A DNA stretch of 64,000 nt from Ailurus styani (taxonomy: Eukaryota > Chordata > Mammalia > Carnivora > Ailuridae), in contig LNAC01000379.1 of NCBI GenBank assembly GCA_002007465.1, positions 253,377 to 317,376 of the forward strand, in the 5' to 3' direction. The notes under the pieces were generated by a model, which saw nothing but the letters and a program-made list of their open reading frames with translations, did not search any database and was not told the origin of the DNA. Positions 45,791-58,420 of the stretch are shown piece by piece; the first letter of the stretch is position 1, and every line of letters begins with the position of its first letter. A program made the position numbers and the translations under genes.

Positions 45791-47136
45791 AATAATTAAA
45801 GACACTGAATAGCAATCCTAAGAAGGAACAAAGCTGGAAGTATCACACTTCCTCATTTCAAACTACACCACAAAGATACAGTAATCAAATAACATGATAC
45901 TGGAATAAGAACAGACACATAGACCAAAAGAATAGATTCAAGAGTCAAGAAATAAACCCATGCACATAGAGTCAACTAATATTTGACAAGGGAGCCAAGA
46001 ATACTCAATGCAGAAAATTTCTGCATTGAATATTGAAATTCAATGCACTTCAATAAGTGATACTGGGAAAACTGGATAATAACATGCAGAAAATTAAATT
46101 GGACTCCTCTCTTCTACAACTCACAAAAATTAACTCAGAGTGGATTGAATATTTAAACATAATACATGAAATGATAAAAATCCAAGAATACACAGGGATA
46201 CGTGACATTGCTCTTGGTAATCATTATTTTGGATAGGATACAAAAAACAGTGGGACTACATCAACCTAAAACAAATTTCTTCACAGAAGAGGAAACCATC
46301 AACAAAATTAAAAGGCCACCAATATAACAGGAGAAAATATTTGCAAACTAAATGTCTGACAAGGGGTTAATATATAAAATATATAAGGAAATCAATAACA
46401 AATCCACAATCAGATTAAAAATAGGCAGAAGAACTGAATAGACACTTTTCCAAGGAAGACATACAAACGGCCAAGAGTTTAATGAAAAGATTCTCAACAT
46501 TACTAATCATCATGGATATGCAAATCAAAATCACAAATGAAATATAACCACATCTGTTGTTGTTAGTAAAGATGTAAAAAGAAGGAAATGCTTGTGCATT
46601 ATAAGTGGGAATGTAACTGGTATGGCCACTATGTATAACAGAATAGTGGCTCCTACAAGAATTAATAATAGAACTACCATATGAATGGTAATCCTACTTT
46701 AATCCTACTTCTGGGTATATTCAAAAGGAAATGAAAATGCCTGCATTTTCATGTTTATTTTAACATTATTCACAGGAGCCAAGATATGGAAACAACCTAA
46801 GCGACTGCCAAAGAATGAATGGAAAAAATATATATATTATTCACCCATAAGAAAAAAGAAATTTTACCATGTGCAACAACATGGACGGCCCTTTAGAGTA
46901 TCAGGATAAGTGAAATAAGTCAGAAGGAGAAAGAAAAATAGTGTATGATATTGATTATATGTGAAATCTAAATTAACCAAACTCAAAGAAAGAGGAAACA
47001 GAATAGTGCTTACTGGGGACTCTGGGACAGAAGAACTGGAGAGATGTTTGTCAAAGGGTACAAATGGGCACTCAGAAAATGATCAAGTTCTGGGAACCTA
47101 ATGCACAGCATTTTGATTACAGATTGAAACGATGTA

Positions 47137-47138
<2 letters not shown>

Positions 47139-47190
<52 letters not shown>
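47139..47190. repeat. (TG)n microsatellite
   Basis: About 25 TG units preceded by ATGTATGTA and followed by TATACATATACA, in the L1 3'UTR. Confidence 0.97.
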
Positions 47191-47192
<2 letters not shown>

Positions 47193-49286
47193 CATATACA
47201 TAATATATAGTTGATGAAAACAGTAGATCTTAAATGTTCTCAGCACAAGAAAAAATAATTATGTGACACATTGGAGGAGACAACTAACACTACAGTGGTA
47301 ATCATACGGCAATCTTGAAGTATATCAAATCAATATGCTGTACACTTTATATATACATGATGTTATACGTCAATTATATCTCAGTCTAAAAGAAGTCCGT
47401 CATGTGGATTTCTCAGCAGAAACCTGGCAGGCCAAAAAAGAGTAGGATGATATATTCAATGTGCTGAAAGAAATGAACTGCAAATAAACAATATTAAAAT
47501 TTGTGAAATTCTCTTTGAAAAAGAAGGGGAGATAAAGAATTACTATTTCAAAAAAAATGAGGGAGTTCATCACTACTAAATATGGCATACAGGAAGTATT
47601 AAAGGGAGTTCTTTATTTTGAAATAAAAGGGCCATAAACTACAACATGAGAACATAGAAGAATATAAATCACACTGGTAAAGATAAATATACAGGCAGAT
47701 ATAGAATAATAAATACAATATGTTAAGTGTAGATATCATTTTTAACCCTGATGTAAAAATTAACACACAAAGTACTAAGAATAACTGAAACTAAAATAAT
47801 CTATTAACACATATATAAAATGAAAGATGAAAAATGAGACATCAATAAATTAAGTTAGAGTGGGGCTATAAACACACATACTTCATATAAGGAATTAAAG
47901 TTAAGTTGTTATTAGCTCAAAATAAACTGTTATAACTCTATGTTGTTTTACATAATCTTCAAGGAAACTACAAAGACAATACCTAAAGGAGAGACACAAA
48001 GGTAAAGAGAAAAAAGTCAAAGTATATCAATGCTGAAACTCGAGAAATCATAAAGGAAGCCAACAACAAAGGAAGAAAGGAGTGAAAGAACTATAAAAAC
48101 CAAAAGAAAACAAAAAAAAGGCAAAATCACATACTTGCTCTTTATAATATCTTTGAATGTAAATGAATGAAACTCATCAGGCAAAAGGCAAAGTGGCTGA
48201 ATAGATAAAAGAACAGGATAAAACTATATGTTGGCTACAAGAAATATATTTTAGATTTGAAAACACATATAGGATGAAAGTTAAGGAATGGAAAAGATAT
48301 TCTATGGAAATGTAAACATAAAATAGCACGGGACAGGGGAAGCTATAATATATTAGAAAAAATAGACTTTAATTGAAAAATTGTCATGAGCGACAGCAAT
48401 GGTCATTATATAATGACCAAGTGCTAATTCAATAGGAAGACATAACATTATTACAAATATATATGTACCCAATGTCAGAGTAATAAATGATCAAACCAAA
48501 TACTGACAGATCAGAAGCAGAAAACAAACAACTCACATTAAGAGACTTCAATATTCCACTCTAAGTAATGGATAAATTATTCAGGCAGATGTCAATAGGA
48601 AAATAGCACATCTGAACAACATTAAAGACCTGAGAGAAATAAGAGATACATAACTGAACAATACACCCAAAAGGAGAAAAGTACTCTTCTCCAGCACACA
48701 TGGATCATTCGAAGCTATGACAGCAAACAAAACCTTAACAAATTTTAAAAGACTGAAATCCTCACAATTATCTTCTCTGACCATAATGTAATAAAATTAA
48801 TTCAAATAACATATGGAAAATTAGAAAATTAAAAAATATATGGGAATTAAACAAGCTCTTAAAAACCAGTACATCAAAAATGACACCAAACACAAAATCA
48901 GAAACTATTTGGAGACAAAAGAAAACTAAAATTTAACACACCAAAACTTACTAGACATAGCAAAAGTACTTCTAAAAGGGAAGCTTATGTTAATTAACTC
49001 CTACAGTAAAGAAATATCTCAAATAACCAACTTTGCAACTCAAAGAAGTATAAAAATAAGAACACGTTGAGCCCAACATTGGTAGAAAAAAGGAGATAAT
49101 AAAGAGTATAGGGGAAATAAAATATAAAACATAAAAACAGCACAAAAATTGATAAAACTAAGATTTGAATTTTTGAAAAGTTAAATTCATATCATGACTA
49201 TAAAGAGAGAAGACTCCAATAAATAAATCAGGCTTAAAAGAAGACACATTAAAACTGATGCAACATTAGTTTAAAAAGATCAGGAG

Positions 49287-49497
49287 ATGGGCGCCTCAGT
49301 GGCTCAGTTGGTTAAGCATACAACTATTGATTTCAGGCCTGGTCACAATCTCAGGGTTGTGCAATCAAGCCCCACTAAGTGTTCCTTGCTCAGCAGGGAG
49401 TCGGCTAGAGATTCTCTCTCACCCTTTGTATCTTCCCCCTGCTCTCTTACTATTTCTCTCAATCTCTCTCTCAAATAAATACATCTTTGAAAAAAAA
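49287..49497 (+). repeat. CAN-SINE (diverged)
   Basis: 'gatgggcgcctcagtggctc' head and an AAATAAATACATCTTTG tail; flanking aaaaagatcaggag and aaaaagaccatgag look like a decayed TSD. Confidence 0.92.
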
Positions 49498-51410
49498 TTT
49501 AAAAATTAAAAAGACCATGAGGGACTATTAAGAATCAAGTGACAAAAAATTGGATAACTGAGAAGAAGTAAACAAATTCCTAGAAACATACAACGTAACA
49601 AGAATGAATCAAGAAATATTAAAAAGACCAATAACAAATAAAGAGATGTAATCAGTAATCAAAAACCACCCAAGAAAGAAAATTCCAGAATAAGATAGCT
49701 TCATGGATGAATTCTACCAAATATTTACAAAACACTTAACAAATATATTACTTATAATTTTGCAAAAAATAGAAGGAACACCTACAAAATCATTTTATAA
49801 GGCCATCATCACTCTGATATATAAACCAAAGACATTACAAGAAAAGAAAATATAGACCAATATGCATGATGAACACATATGGAAAATTTCTCACCAACCC
49901 ATTCAAAATATGAATCTAACAGCACATTAAAAAGATCACCCATGGAGACCAAGTGGGATTTATCCTTGGAATGCAAAGATGGTTTAACATACATATCAAT
50001 CAATATGATAAAGCACATTAACAAAATGAAGTTTAAAAATCATCTGATCATCTCAATAGATTCAGAAAAAGCATTCTTCAAAATGCAAACCTTTGATAAT
50101 AAAAACTCTCAACAAAATAGGCATAGGAGGAACTTTTCTTAACACAATAAAGGACATATATGAACTCTCAAGCTAACATCATATGTGATGATGAAAAGCT
50201 GAAAGATTTTGCTCTAACCTAAGGAACGAGGTAAGTATGTCTATGCTAGACACATCTTTTCAATATAGTATTAGAAGTTCTTGCCAGAAAAATTAGAAAA
50301 TGAAAATAGTGTTAACCAAATTGGAAAGGAAGAAAAAAATTGTCCCTTTATGCAGATAAAGACTCCACAAAAAACAGAACCAATAGATAAATGTAGTACA
50401 GTTGTAGGATATGAAGTCAGCACACAAAAATCAGTTGTATTTCTATAAAGTAACATTAAACTATCATAACAGGAAAACAAAAAAACCCACTTAAAATATC
50501 ATCAAAAAGTTAGAATAAAATGATTGGGAATACACTTAACCACGGAGATGAAAGGTTGTATACTGAACACTATAAAATACTGATGAAAGAAATTTAACAA
50601 GACACAAATGGAAGACATTCCATATTCACGGATTGCAAAAATTTATATTAGAATATCCATACTAACCGAAGTGATCTCCAAATCAATGTAAGCCTCATGA
50701 AAGTCCTAATGGCTTTTTTCTTTTTCGGTTTTTTTTTTACAAAGTAAGAAAAAAAAAATCTGAAAACCTATATGGAACCACAAAAGCAAAACCAATTTTG
50801 GACAAAAACAACAAAATTTGAGGCATCACACCTCCTGATTTCATAATATTTTATAAAGCAACAGTAATCACAACACTGCAGTATTGGCATAAAAGCAGAC
50901 ATGTAGACTTATGGAACCGTAGGCCTATGGAGCCCAGAAACGAACCCACACATATATACATATACACTCATACATCAATTATACAGTCTCTGCAACAAAT
51001 GGTGCCAGAAAAACAGCATGTCCATATGTAAAAGAATCAAACTGAACCCTTAACTTTCACAAAACAAAAAAGCAACTCCAAGTAGATTATACAATTAAAC
51101 ATGGTACCTAAAACTATAAAACCGAAAGGAGAAAACAGAGTAAAAGCTTCATTGCACTGGTCTTGACAATGATACCTTGGATAAAATAATAAAAGTAAAC
51201 ACAAAAAGCAAAAATACATGAATGGGATGATAACAGACTAAAAAGTTTCTGCATAGCAAAGTAAACGATCAACAAATGAAAATGCAACCTATGAAATAGG
51301 AAAAGTTATTTGGAGCTATATATCTGATAATGAGTTAATATTAAAGACACGAGTAACTCATTCAACTCAACAGCAAAAGGAAAAATAATCCAATTAAAAA
51401 TCGGGTGAAT

Positions 51411-51490
51411 GCTGTGAAAGATGTAAGCCTGATGATTCACAGACCTGTACCCCTTGGACAAAGAATAAAAATTAAAAAAAAATGCAAAAA
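51411..51490 (+). mobile_element. Minimal L1 3'-end insertion
   Basis: About 60 bp of carnivore L1 3' terminus ('gatgattcacagacctgtac') plus an A-rich tail interrupts older L1 text. A 15-bp TSD, aaaaatcgggtgaat (51396-51410) and aaaaatcaggtgaat (51491-51505), one mismatch. Confidence 0.85.
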
Positions 51491-52502
51491 AAAAATCAGG
51501 TGAATAATCTAAATATTTTTCCAATGGCATACCAATGGCCAACAGGTATACATAAAAGTGCTCAATACCACTAATCAGATTATGGCAAATAAAAACCATA
51601 CTGTGATACCAACTCACACATATTAGACTGCCCACAATCAAAATAACAGTAGATAACAATATCGGTAAGGATGTGCAGAAAAGGAAATGCTTGAACACTA
51701 TGTCAGTGGAAATGTACATCGGTAAATAGCCATGATGAGAAAAATAATATAGAGGGGTTTCCACAGATTAAAAATAGAAATACCATACAGTCCAGCAATC
51801 CCATGCGGGAGTATATATCCCAAGAAATTGAAATCCACATCTTGAAGAGACATCTGCATTCCCACGTTCACAGTAGCTTTATTAAAAATAGTCAAGACAA
51901 GGAAGCAACCTAAATATCCATTAACAGGTGAATAAAGAAAAGGTGGTATTTACATACAACTGAGTATTATTCAGCATCAAAAAGAAAGGAAATCCTGCTG
52001 ATTGTGACGACATAAATGATTCTGGAAGACGCTAGGCTAAGTGAAATAAGATGAAAGGGAACAAATATTAAATGATCCTACTTATATAAGCAATCTAAAA
52101 CAGTCATACTCATAGATGCAGAGAGATGAATAGTAGTTAGAATCGGAGACAACTGAGTGGAAAAAGGTGGAAATGCTGGTGAAAAGTAAAGATGCATTTA
52201 CGGAGGATGAATATGCCTTAGAGATCTACTATACAGAATAGTAACTATACTTAACGGCATTGTACTGTATACTTAAAAATTTAGAAGGAGGGTAGATCTT
52301 AGGTTAAGTGTTCTAATTAGAAAGAAAAAAGAAAGGAGGAGGAAACTATTGAAGCTGCTGAGAGATATGGTGATGACATTGTGGTGATTATTTCAAAGGA
52401 GTATACACATAGCTCCAAACACATCAATTAGCATACATTAAAAACAGAACGTTGTGTATGTCAGTCATTCATTACGAAAGTTTAAAAAAAAAAAAACTAT
52501 AA

Positions 52503-52679
52503 GGGGCGCCTTGGGCGGCTCAGTGGGTTAAAGCTCTGCCTTTGGCTCAGATAATGATCTCAGGGTCCTGGGATCCAGCCACGCCTGCTCAGCGGGGAGC
52601 CTGCTTCTTCCTCTCTCTGGCTGCCTCTCTGCCTACTTGAAATTTCTCTCTCTCTGTCAAATAAATAAATAAAATCTTA
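52503..52679 (+). repeat. CAN-SINE
   Basis: TSD aaaaaactataa lies at 52491-52502 and 52680-52691; the insert starts ggggcgccttgggcggctca and has a small deletion in the middle. Confidence 0.95.
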
Positions 52680-52691
52680 AAAAAACTATAA

Positions 52692-53780
52692 AAATTTGTC
52701 AGTAATTCTTATCTATCTGCTACACCAAAATAAAATAAGATTTATATTTTTTACCTCAAAAGTTATACCACTGAATAAGGGACCAGGTAACCTAAATCTT
52801 ACGAAGAATTTCGAGGATGAGAGAAAACACTACTTATCTCATTTTATTATGGTAGTATCATATAATTTAAAGTTAGCATCAAGTGAAATTAGTTATGATA
52901 GAATGAAGGTAATTTATTAGAAAATCTTATTTATGAATATTATTGAAAAATCTAAATAAAATATAAGAATATATAATACGGTAATATAATGAAAATGATA
53001 GTGCATTATGAGTAATTGGAGTTTATCAAGGAAATGACAATAATTTAGAGTAAATAAATTATTTAAAATAACTTACTGTAACAAATTTAAAAACAGTAAA
53101 ACATCTTCATCTCAGTGGATGGAGGAAGACATTTTAGATAAATTAACAGTCATCAAATTCCGGAAGAACATATGAATGGAAGAAACATCCCTTTTCATCA
53201 TAAAGATAATGACATCAAACAATTAAATATAATACCATGTCAAATTTATCAATAAAAACTAGACAATGTTAAGGTATAAATCTAACAAAATGAGCAAAAC
53301 ATTTACGGAAGAATGTATAAAATATTATTGTTTTAAAATACATTTTTTTTAAAGATTTTATTTATTTATTTGACACAGAGAGATTACAAGCAGACAGAGA
53401 GGCAGGCAGAGAGACAAGGAGAGGAGGAAGCAGGCTCCCTGCTGAGCAGAGAGCCCCATGTGGGCCTGGATCCCAGGACTCTGAGATCATGACCTGAGCC
53501 AAAAGCAGAGGCTTTAACCCACTGAGCCACCCAGGCGCCCTAAAATACATTTTTTAAAAGGAGAAAGAAACCAAGCTTGTGGACAGAATTATTCAATATC
53601 ATAAAGATGCTCCATTTTCTAAAATTTACCTAAAAATTCAATGCACTTTTAATCAAACCTCAATCATTTTTTTATGGGAACTTAAAAAATGGTTCCCAAG
53701 CCTACATAGAAAGGCAAAGGGAAAAAAAATGAAACAATTTTTAGAATCACAAAGTGGGGCTTTACTACCTTTTACTAAAA
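52692..53780 (+). mobile_element. Old LINE relic
   Basis: A-rich text resembling old L1 ORF2 (about 53100-53333 and 53556-53780); short frames have no known motif. Interrupted by the SINE at 53349. Confidence 0.4.
53349..53540 (-). repeat. CAN-SINE, minus strand, young
   Basis: A perfect 15-bp TSD taaaatacatttttt lies at 53334-53348 and 53541-53555. The 62-codon minus frame is the SINE head translated. Confidence 0.96.
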
Positions 53781-53781
53781 A

Positions 53782-53957
53782 CAGCTAACATTTACTTAGC
53801 ATATCCTATATGTTTGTCACTTTTCCAAGTACTTTACATATTGTAACTCGTTTATTTCTCATACTTATTGTTCAGAAAAAGAATCTGGAATATGTTACAC
53901 TATTTTTCAAAGGCCAACAACGGGCAGGAGCAGATTTGAACATGGGCACTCTGCATT
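53782..53957 (-). repeat. MIR SINE relic, minus strand
   Basis: 'taacatttacttagcatatc', 'ttccaagtactttacatatt', 'gtaactcgtttatttctca' and then 'gagcagatttgaacatgggc' follow the reverse complement of MIR. Confidence 0.8.
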
Positions 53958-53973
53958 TTGAGTTTATATTCTT

Positions 53974-54171
53974 TTTTTTAAAGATTTTATTTATTTATTT
54001 ATTTGACAGAGAGAGAGAGATCAGATCACAAGTAGGCAGAGAGGCAGAGAGAGAGGAGGAAGCAGGCTCCCTGCTGAGCAGAGAGCCCGATGCGGGCCTC
54101 GATCCCAGGACCCTGAGATCATGACCTGAGCCGAAAGCAGAGGCTTAACCCACTGAGCCACCCAGGCGCTC
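53974..54171 (-). repeat. CAN-SINE, minus strand, young
   Basis: A perfect 16-bp TSD ttgagtttatattctt lies at 53958-53973 and 54172-54187, inserted at the end of the MIR. Confidence 0.97.
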
Positions 54172-54187
54172 TTGAGTTTATATTCTT

Positions 54188-54480
54188 GATGATTTTTTTG
54201 ATACTACATTCATCATGGCTTCCTAGAAAATGAAATAAGGTAGTGTGGTACTTGGCACAATAAATGATATACTGTCTAAGGGAAGAGTTCAAAAACGTAT
54301 ATGGAACAATACATGATAGAAGTGACAATAAAAGTCAGTGGAATAAGCATGTAAAGCTCCATACACAGTACTGGCACAATGAGGTATGCATAAAGAAAAA
54401 AATAGAGATTGATCTTCTGCGCTTCACCATATATTACCAAAAATCAGTGTCTAGCAAAGTAGAAGCATAAATGTAAAAAT
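54188..54480. other. Interval without recognised feature
   Basis: No gene or nameable repeat; may be old LINE sequence. Confidence 0.35.
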
Positions 54481-56460
54481 TAAACTTACAATACTTACAA
54501 GGATAAGACCCATTCATAATAAAGACTTTCAGCAAAAAAGAAATACAGGGGAAATTCCTCCACTTGTTAAAGAACATCTCCAATAAACTGAAAGATAAGA
54601 TTATACTTAAAGGCAAGAAACTAGATGCATTCGCCCTAAAATCGAGAACATGAAAAGCTTGTTTCCTTTCATTACTCACATTTGACAGCATAGTGAAAGA
54701 CTTACCTAATACAGTAAGAGTAGGAAATAAAAAGTATATCAATTGGGAAGGGAAAAAATAAAATTGCCTTTGTTTGCAGATGACATCACTGTCTACGTTG
54801 AAAATGACTCAAGTCAACATAAAAATTTCTGGAACTAGTAAGTAATTCTAGAAAAGATAAAATTGTAGGAAAAAAGGTCAATTGCTTTCCTTTATAACAG
54901 CAATAAACAATTAAATTTGAAATTTTAAAGTACAATTACATAAGCAACAAAGGTAAAAACCTTAGGTATAAATACAAAATAAGCACAAAGTCAATATGAG
55001 GAAACTACAAAACTCTGATAATAAAAATCAAATAAGATCCAAATAAATGGAAATATATTCCATGTTCATGTACAAGAAGACTCAATAACATTAAGATGTG
55101 AGTTTTTCTCAAATTCATCTATAGATTCAGTGCTGTACCAATCAAAATATCAAAAAGTTAATTTGTTCATTTACATAAACTGATTCAATATTATATGGAC
55201 AGGGAAAAGACCGAGGGTAGCCAAAACAATTCTAAAAGAAAAGGAAAAAGTAAGAGGACTAAAAACACTCAGTCAGAAGATCTGCTATATTGCCACAGAC
55301 AGTATGGTATCAGTGAAAAAATACATAAAGGCAACCACACATAAAGTCCAGAAAAATATAACATAAATATAGTCAATTGAGCTATAGGAACACATGTAAT
55401 TCAACAGAGGAAAAAAAATCATTTCAGCAAACTGTGCTGGAACAAGTAGACACTCATATACAAAAAAATATAGGCACAGACCTTAAACTTTTCACAAAAA
55501 TTACTCAAAATTGATCATAGGTTAAATTAACAAAAACTGGTTCATAGATCTAAATGTAAAACGCAAACCTACAAAAATTTTAGAAGATAACAGAAGGGAA
55601 AAATCTAAGTGATGATGGGTTGAAAAATGACTTAATTAATTATTTTACCTGTTTATTTATAACTGACAAAACTGTGAAAAAAATCAAGATGTCCAATAGG
55701 TCAGTGGATAAACAAATACCAGCACAATCATACAGTAGACTACTATTTGGTGATAAAAACATAATGAACTAACATACCATGAAAAGATACAGACAAACCT
55801 GAAATATAAATGGCTAACTTAACGAAACCACTTTGAAAGGGCCATACACTATATGATTCCAAATGCATGTTTCTGAAAAAAGCAAAATTGTGAAATTATA
55901 CAGAGAATAAAAATATCGGTGGTTTCCAGGGTATGGTGGAAGGGATGGAGGAATGAATAAGTGAACCACAGGTTATTTTTAGGTCAGTAAAACTTCTCTG
56001 CCTGATACTGTAATGTTTTTTAAATGTCAAAATGGATTTGTCGGGTGCCTGGGTGGCTCAGTGGGTTAAAGCCTCCGCCTTTGGCTCAGGTCATGATCTC
56101 AGGCTCTTGGGATCAAGACCTGCATCAGGCTCCCTGCTCAGCAGGGAGCCTGCTTCCTCCTGTCTCTGCCTGCTTCTCTGCCTGCTTGTGATCTGATCTC
56201 TCTCTTTGTGTCAAATAAATAAATAAAATCTTAAAAAAATGGATTTGTCAAAACCCATGAACTATACAACACAAGTGAAAGACCTAATGTAAACTATGGA
56301 GCTTAACAATAACTTATCAATACTGATTCATCAATTATAACAAATGTATACAGTAATGCCAAAATATTTATAATGGTTAAGACTGTGTAGGGTAGAATGT
56401 AGGGGGGAGGTGGCATATGGGAAATCCACTTAGAAATTGCTGAAAAAAATATGCAGAGTT
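54481..56460 (+). mobile_element. L1 RT to 3'UTR, decayed
   Basis: An RT box preserved as LFADDITVY near 54769-54800, then ORF2 C-terminal text, 'gaataagtgaaccacaggtt' and, after the SINE at 56043, the 3' end 'aaaacccatgaactatacaa'. Old L1 subfamily. Many stops. Confidence 0.8.
56043..56235 (+). repeat. CAN-SINE
   Basis: A perfect 14-bp TSD aaaatggatttgtc lies at 56029-56042 and 56236-56249. Confidence 0.97.
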
Positions 56461-56627
56461 GGAAAAGATTTCTTTAATAAAATTGAGGAAATTACAACCA
56501 ATTAAAAAAACTGATATAATTTATTACCCTAAATTTGAATACTTTTATATAGCAAAAAATATCGCATACGATAAAAATAAAGCACAGCCTAACAGAAAAC
56601 ATCAGTTTACTCTACACAAATGCTGTC

Positions 56628-56692
56628 ACAAAAAAAAAAAAAAAGAAAGAAAGAATAGAAAAGAAAAAAAGAGAAAAGAAAAAGAAATAAAT
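56628..56692. repeat. Purine-rich low-complexity tract
   Basis: A-rich tract with GAAA/AAAG units; an 87-codon plus frame (56459-56722) ends in its Lys/Glu-rich translation and is not credible. Confidence 0.9.
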
Positions 56693-56747
56693 AACTTACA
56701 AAATTATTCTAACATAGAGTAGGAGAGATCTATTACAATACAAAGGG

Positions 56748-56940
56748 CCTTGGGACACCTGGGTGGTTCAGTTAGCTAAGCATCTGCAATTGGCTTAGGT
56801 AATGATCCCAGGGTGTTGTGATCAGGGCCCTCATGGGGCTCCTTCCTCAGCGGGGAGCCTGTTTCTCACTCTGCCTGCTACTTCCCCTGCTTGTACTCTC
56901 TATCCCTGACAAATAAATAAAATATATTTTTTTAAAAATA
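56748..56940 (+). repeat. CAN-SINE (diverged)
   Basis: 'gggacacctgggtggttcag' head and a short AAATAAATAAAAT tail. Confidence 0.92.
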
Positions 56941-57161
56941 GCAAGGACCAGAGAAGATATAATTCTTGAATGGGAGAAAGTGTCATTTCCCACGAGAAAT
57001 TTTTTTTTTTTTAATTTTGAACAGATTCAAGGGAATACATAAGCTTGACCTTGACCTAGGCCTGCTACACGAGGGAGAAGGTAAAAAGCTAAGCAAAAAT
57101 ACCCTTAATAAAATATCAGAAAAGAATATGGGAGTTCCATAAAAAAATGTAAACAGAACTA

Positions 57162-57347
57162 CTTTTTTAAAAAGATTTTATTTACTTATTTGACAGAGAG
57201 AGAGTATAACCAGGGGGAACAGGAAGGAGAGGGAGAAGCAGGCTTCCGCTGAGCAGAGAGCCCAGTGTGGGGCTTGATCCTAGAACCCTAGGATCATGAC
57301 CTGAGCCAAAGGCAGGTGCTTAATCAACTGAGCCATGCAGGGGCCCC
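57162..57347 (-). repeat. CAN-SINE, minus strand
   Basis: TSD aaacagaacta lies at 57151-57161 and 57348-57358; reversed head ends 'gagccatgcaggggcccc'. Confidence 0.94.
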
Positions 57348-57358
57348 AAACAGAACTA

Positions 57359-57830
57359 ATTTTTATTACCAATTAAATTGGTGATTATATATCCAATACA
57401 ACCCAATACCCAAAACATCTCTACAAATAAATCGTACAATTATGCACAAAGGAACATTATTCATAACAGCCAAAAGTAGAAACACCAGAAATGCCCATCA
57501 ACTAATGAATGGATACACAAAATATGGCCTATCCATACAACAGAATAAAAAGTACTGATGAATATTACAATACAGACTTCGAAACCATTATCCTACATGA
57601 AAGAAGCAAGCACTGAAAGGTCACATATTGCATGATTCCGTATATATAAAATGTCCAGAATTGGCAAATATATGGACCAAAAGTTTTCCAGTGGTTATAC
57701 TTTGAAACAAGTTAATGGTAATGGCTGCACAACCCTGCGAACATACTAAAAATCATAAAATTTTATGTTATAGAAAAGATAAAATTTATGAAATGTAAAT
57801 TACATCTATCAGAATTTTTTAATTTTTTTC
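57359..57830 (+). mobile_element. Old L1 3' end
   Basis: 'aaaggaacattattcataac', 'gcccatcaactaatgaatgg' and 'ggtaatggctgcacaaccct' are L1 3'UTR-type phrases. A short fragment of the same kind continues at about 58345-58420 ('atggtgaattttctgatgta'). Confidence 0.75.
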
Positions 57831-57944
57831 AAGATTACCCACTTCTACATTTAATTCACTGATATTTTTTATCAGAATCAATTATTTTGTGTAAATGGCT
57901 TCATTATTTATCTATATCATAATAAACTGACTATAGATCCTGCT

Positions 57945-58340
57945 GTTTTTAATTTTTTTTTAAATTCAGTATAGCTGACATTCAATGTTACATTAGTTTC
58001 AGGTATACAACATAGCGAATCAACTTTTCCATACTGTTATGCTATGCTCACCACACAGGTCGCTACTATCTGTCACCATACAATGCTGTCTTTTATCCAA
58101 ATGACTTATTCATTACATAACTGAAATCCTATATTTCCCACTCCCCTTCACCAATTCTGCTCACCTCTGCACCTCCTTCTCTCTGGCAACCATCACTTTG
58201 TTCTCTATAGGTTAGGTTCTGCTTTTTGTTTGCTTAATTGTTTTTCGAGATTCCACATATGAATGAAATCATACTGTATAAGTCGTTCTCAGTATGACTT
58301 ATTTCACTTAGTATAATATCCTTTGGGGGTATTATACTAA
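57945..58340 (-). mobile_element. L1 3'UTR fragment, minus strand
   Basis: 'ttcagtatagctgacattca', 'atgttacattagtttcaggt', 'ttctctctggcaaccatcac' and 'gagattccacatatgaatga' are reverse-complement L1 3'UTR text. It splits the older plus-strand L1 end. Confidence 0.85.
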
Positions 58341-58420
58341 AACTCAGTGAACCATATGCTGCAAAAATGGTGAATTTTCTGATGTATGAATTACATTTTA
58401 ATACAAAATTCTAAAAATGA

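Larger units (their letters stand above)
44059..47394 (+). mobile_element. L1 (RT to 3'UTR), interrupted
   Basis: Plus-strand L1 ORF2 text (44059-44725) ends at 'gacatttttcacagg' and resumes at about 45800 ('agcaatcctaagaaggaaca', 'cacttcctcatttcaaact'), continuing through 'ggagccaagatatggaaaca' near 46780 to the 3' end near 47394. The gap holds a minus-strand L1 piece and a SINE. Multiple stops. Confidence 0.85.
47400..52496 (+). mobile_element. Most complete L1 relic of the window
   Basis: About 5 kb of continuous L1 order: inter-ORF text ('agaaacctggcaggccaaa', 47420), endonuclease-side text ('aagagacttcaatattccac', 48540), RT text ('gtgggatttatccttggaat', 49950), a decayed RT box (YADK instead of F/YADD, 50349-50360), then 'ggtgccagaaaaacagcatg' (51000), the 3'UTR and a terminal A-run (52483-52496). 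The reading frame is destroyed by many stops. Contains a SINE at 49287 and a tiny L1 insertion at 51411. Confidence 0.85.

Noticed and set aside
46008..46028. Near-palindrome aatgcagaaaatttctgcatt
   Set aside because: A single short inverted repeat in L1 text, most likely chance; no flanking hairpin precursor structure.
47010..47246. 78-codon minus-strand frame with a His-Thr repeat
   Set aside because: Translation of the (TG)n microsatellite.
51306..51764. 152-codon minus-strand frame, the longest outside the ERV
   Set aside because: It is antisense to old L1 ORF2/3' text and spans a separate tiny L1 insertion, so it cannot be an ancestral gene.
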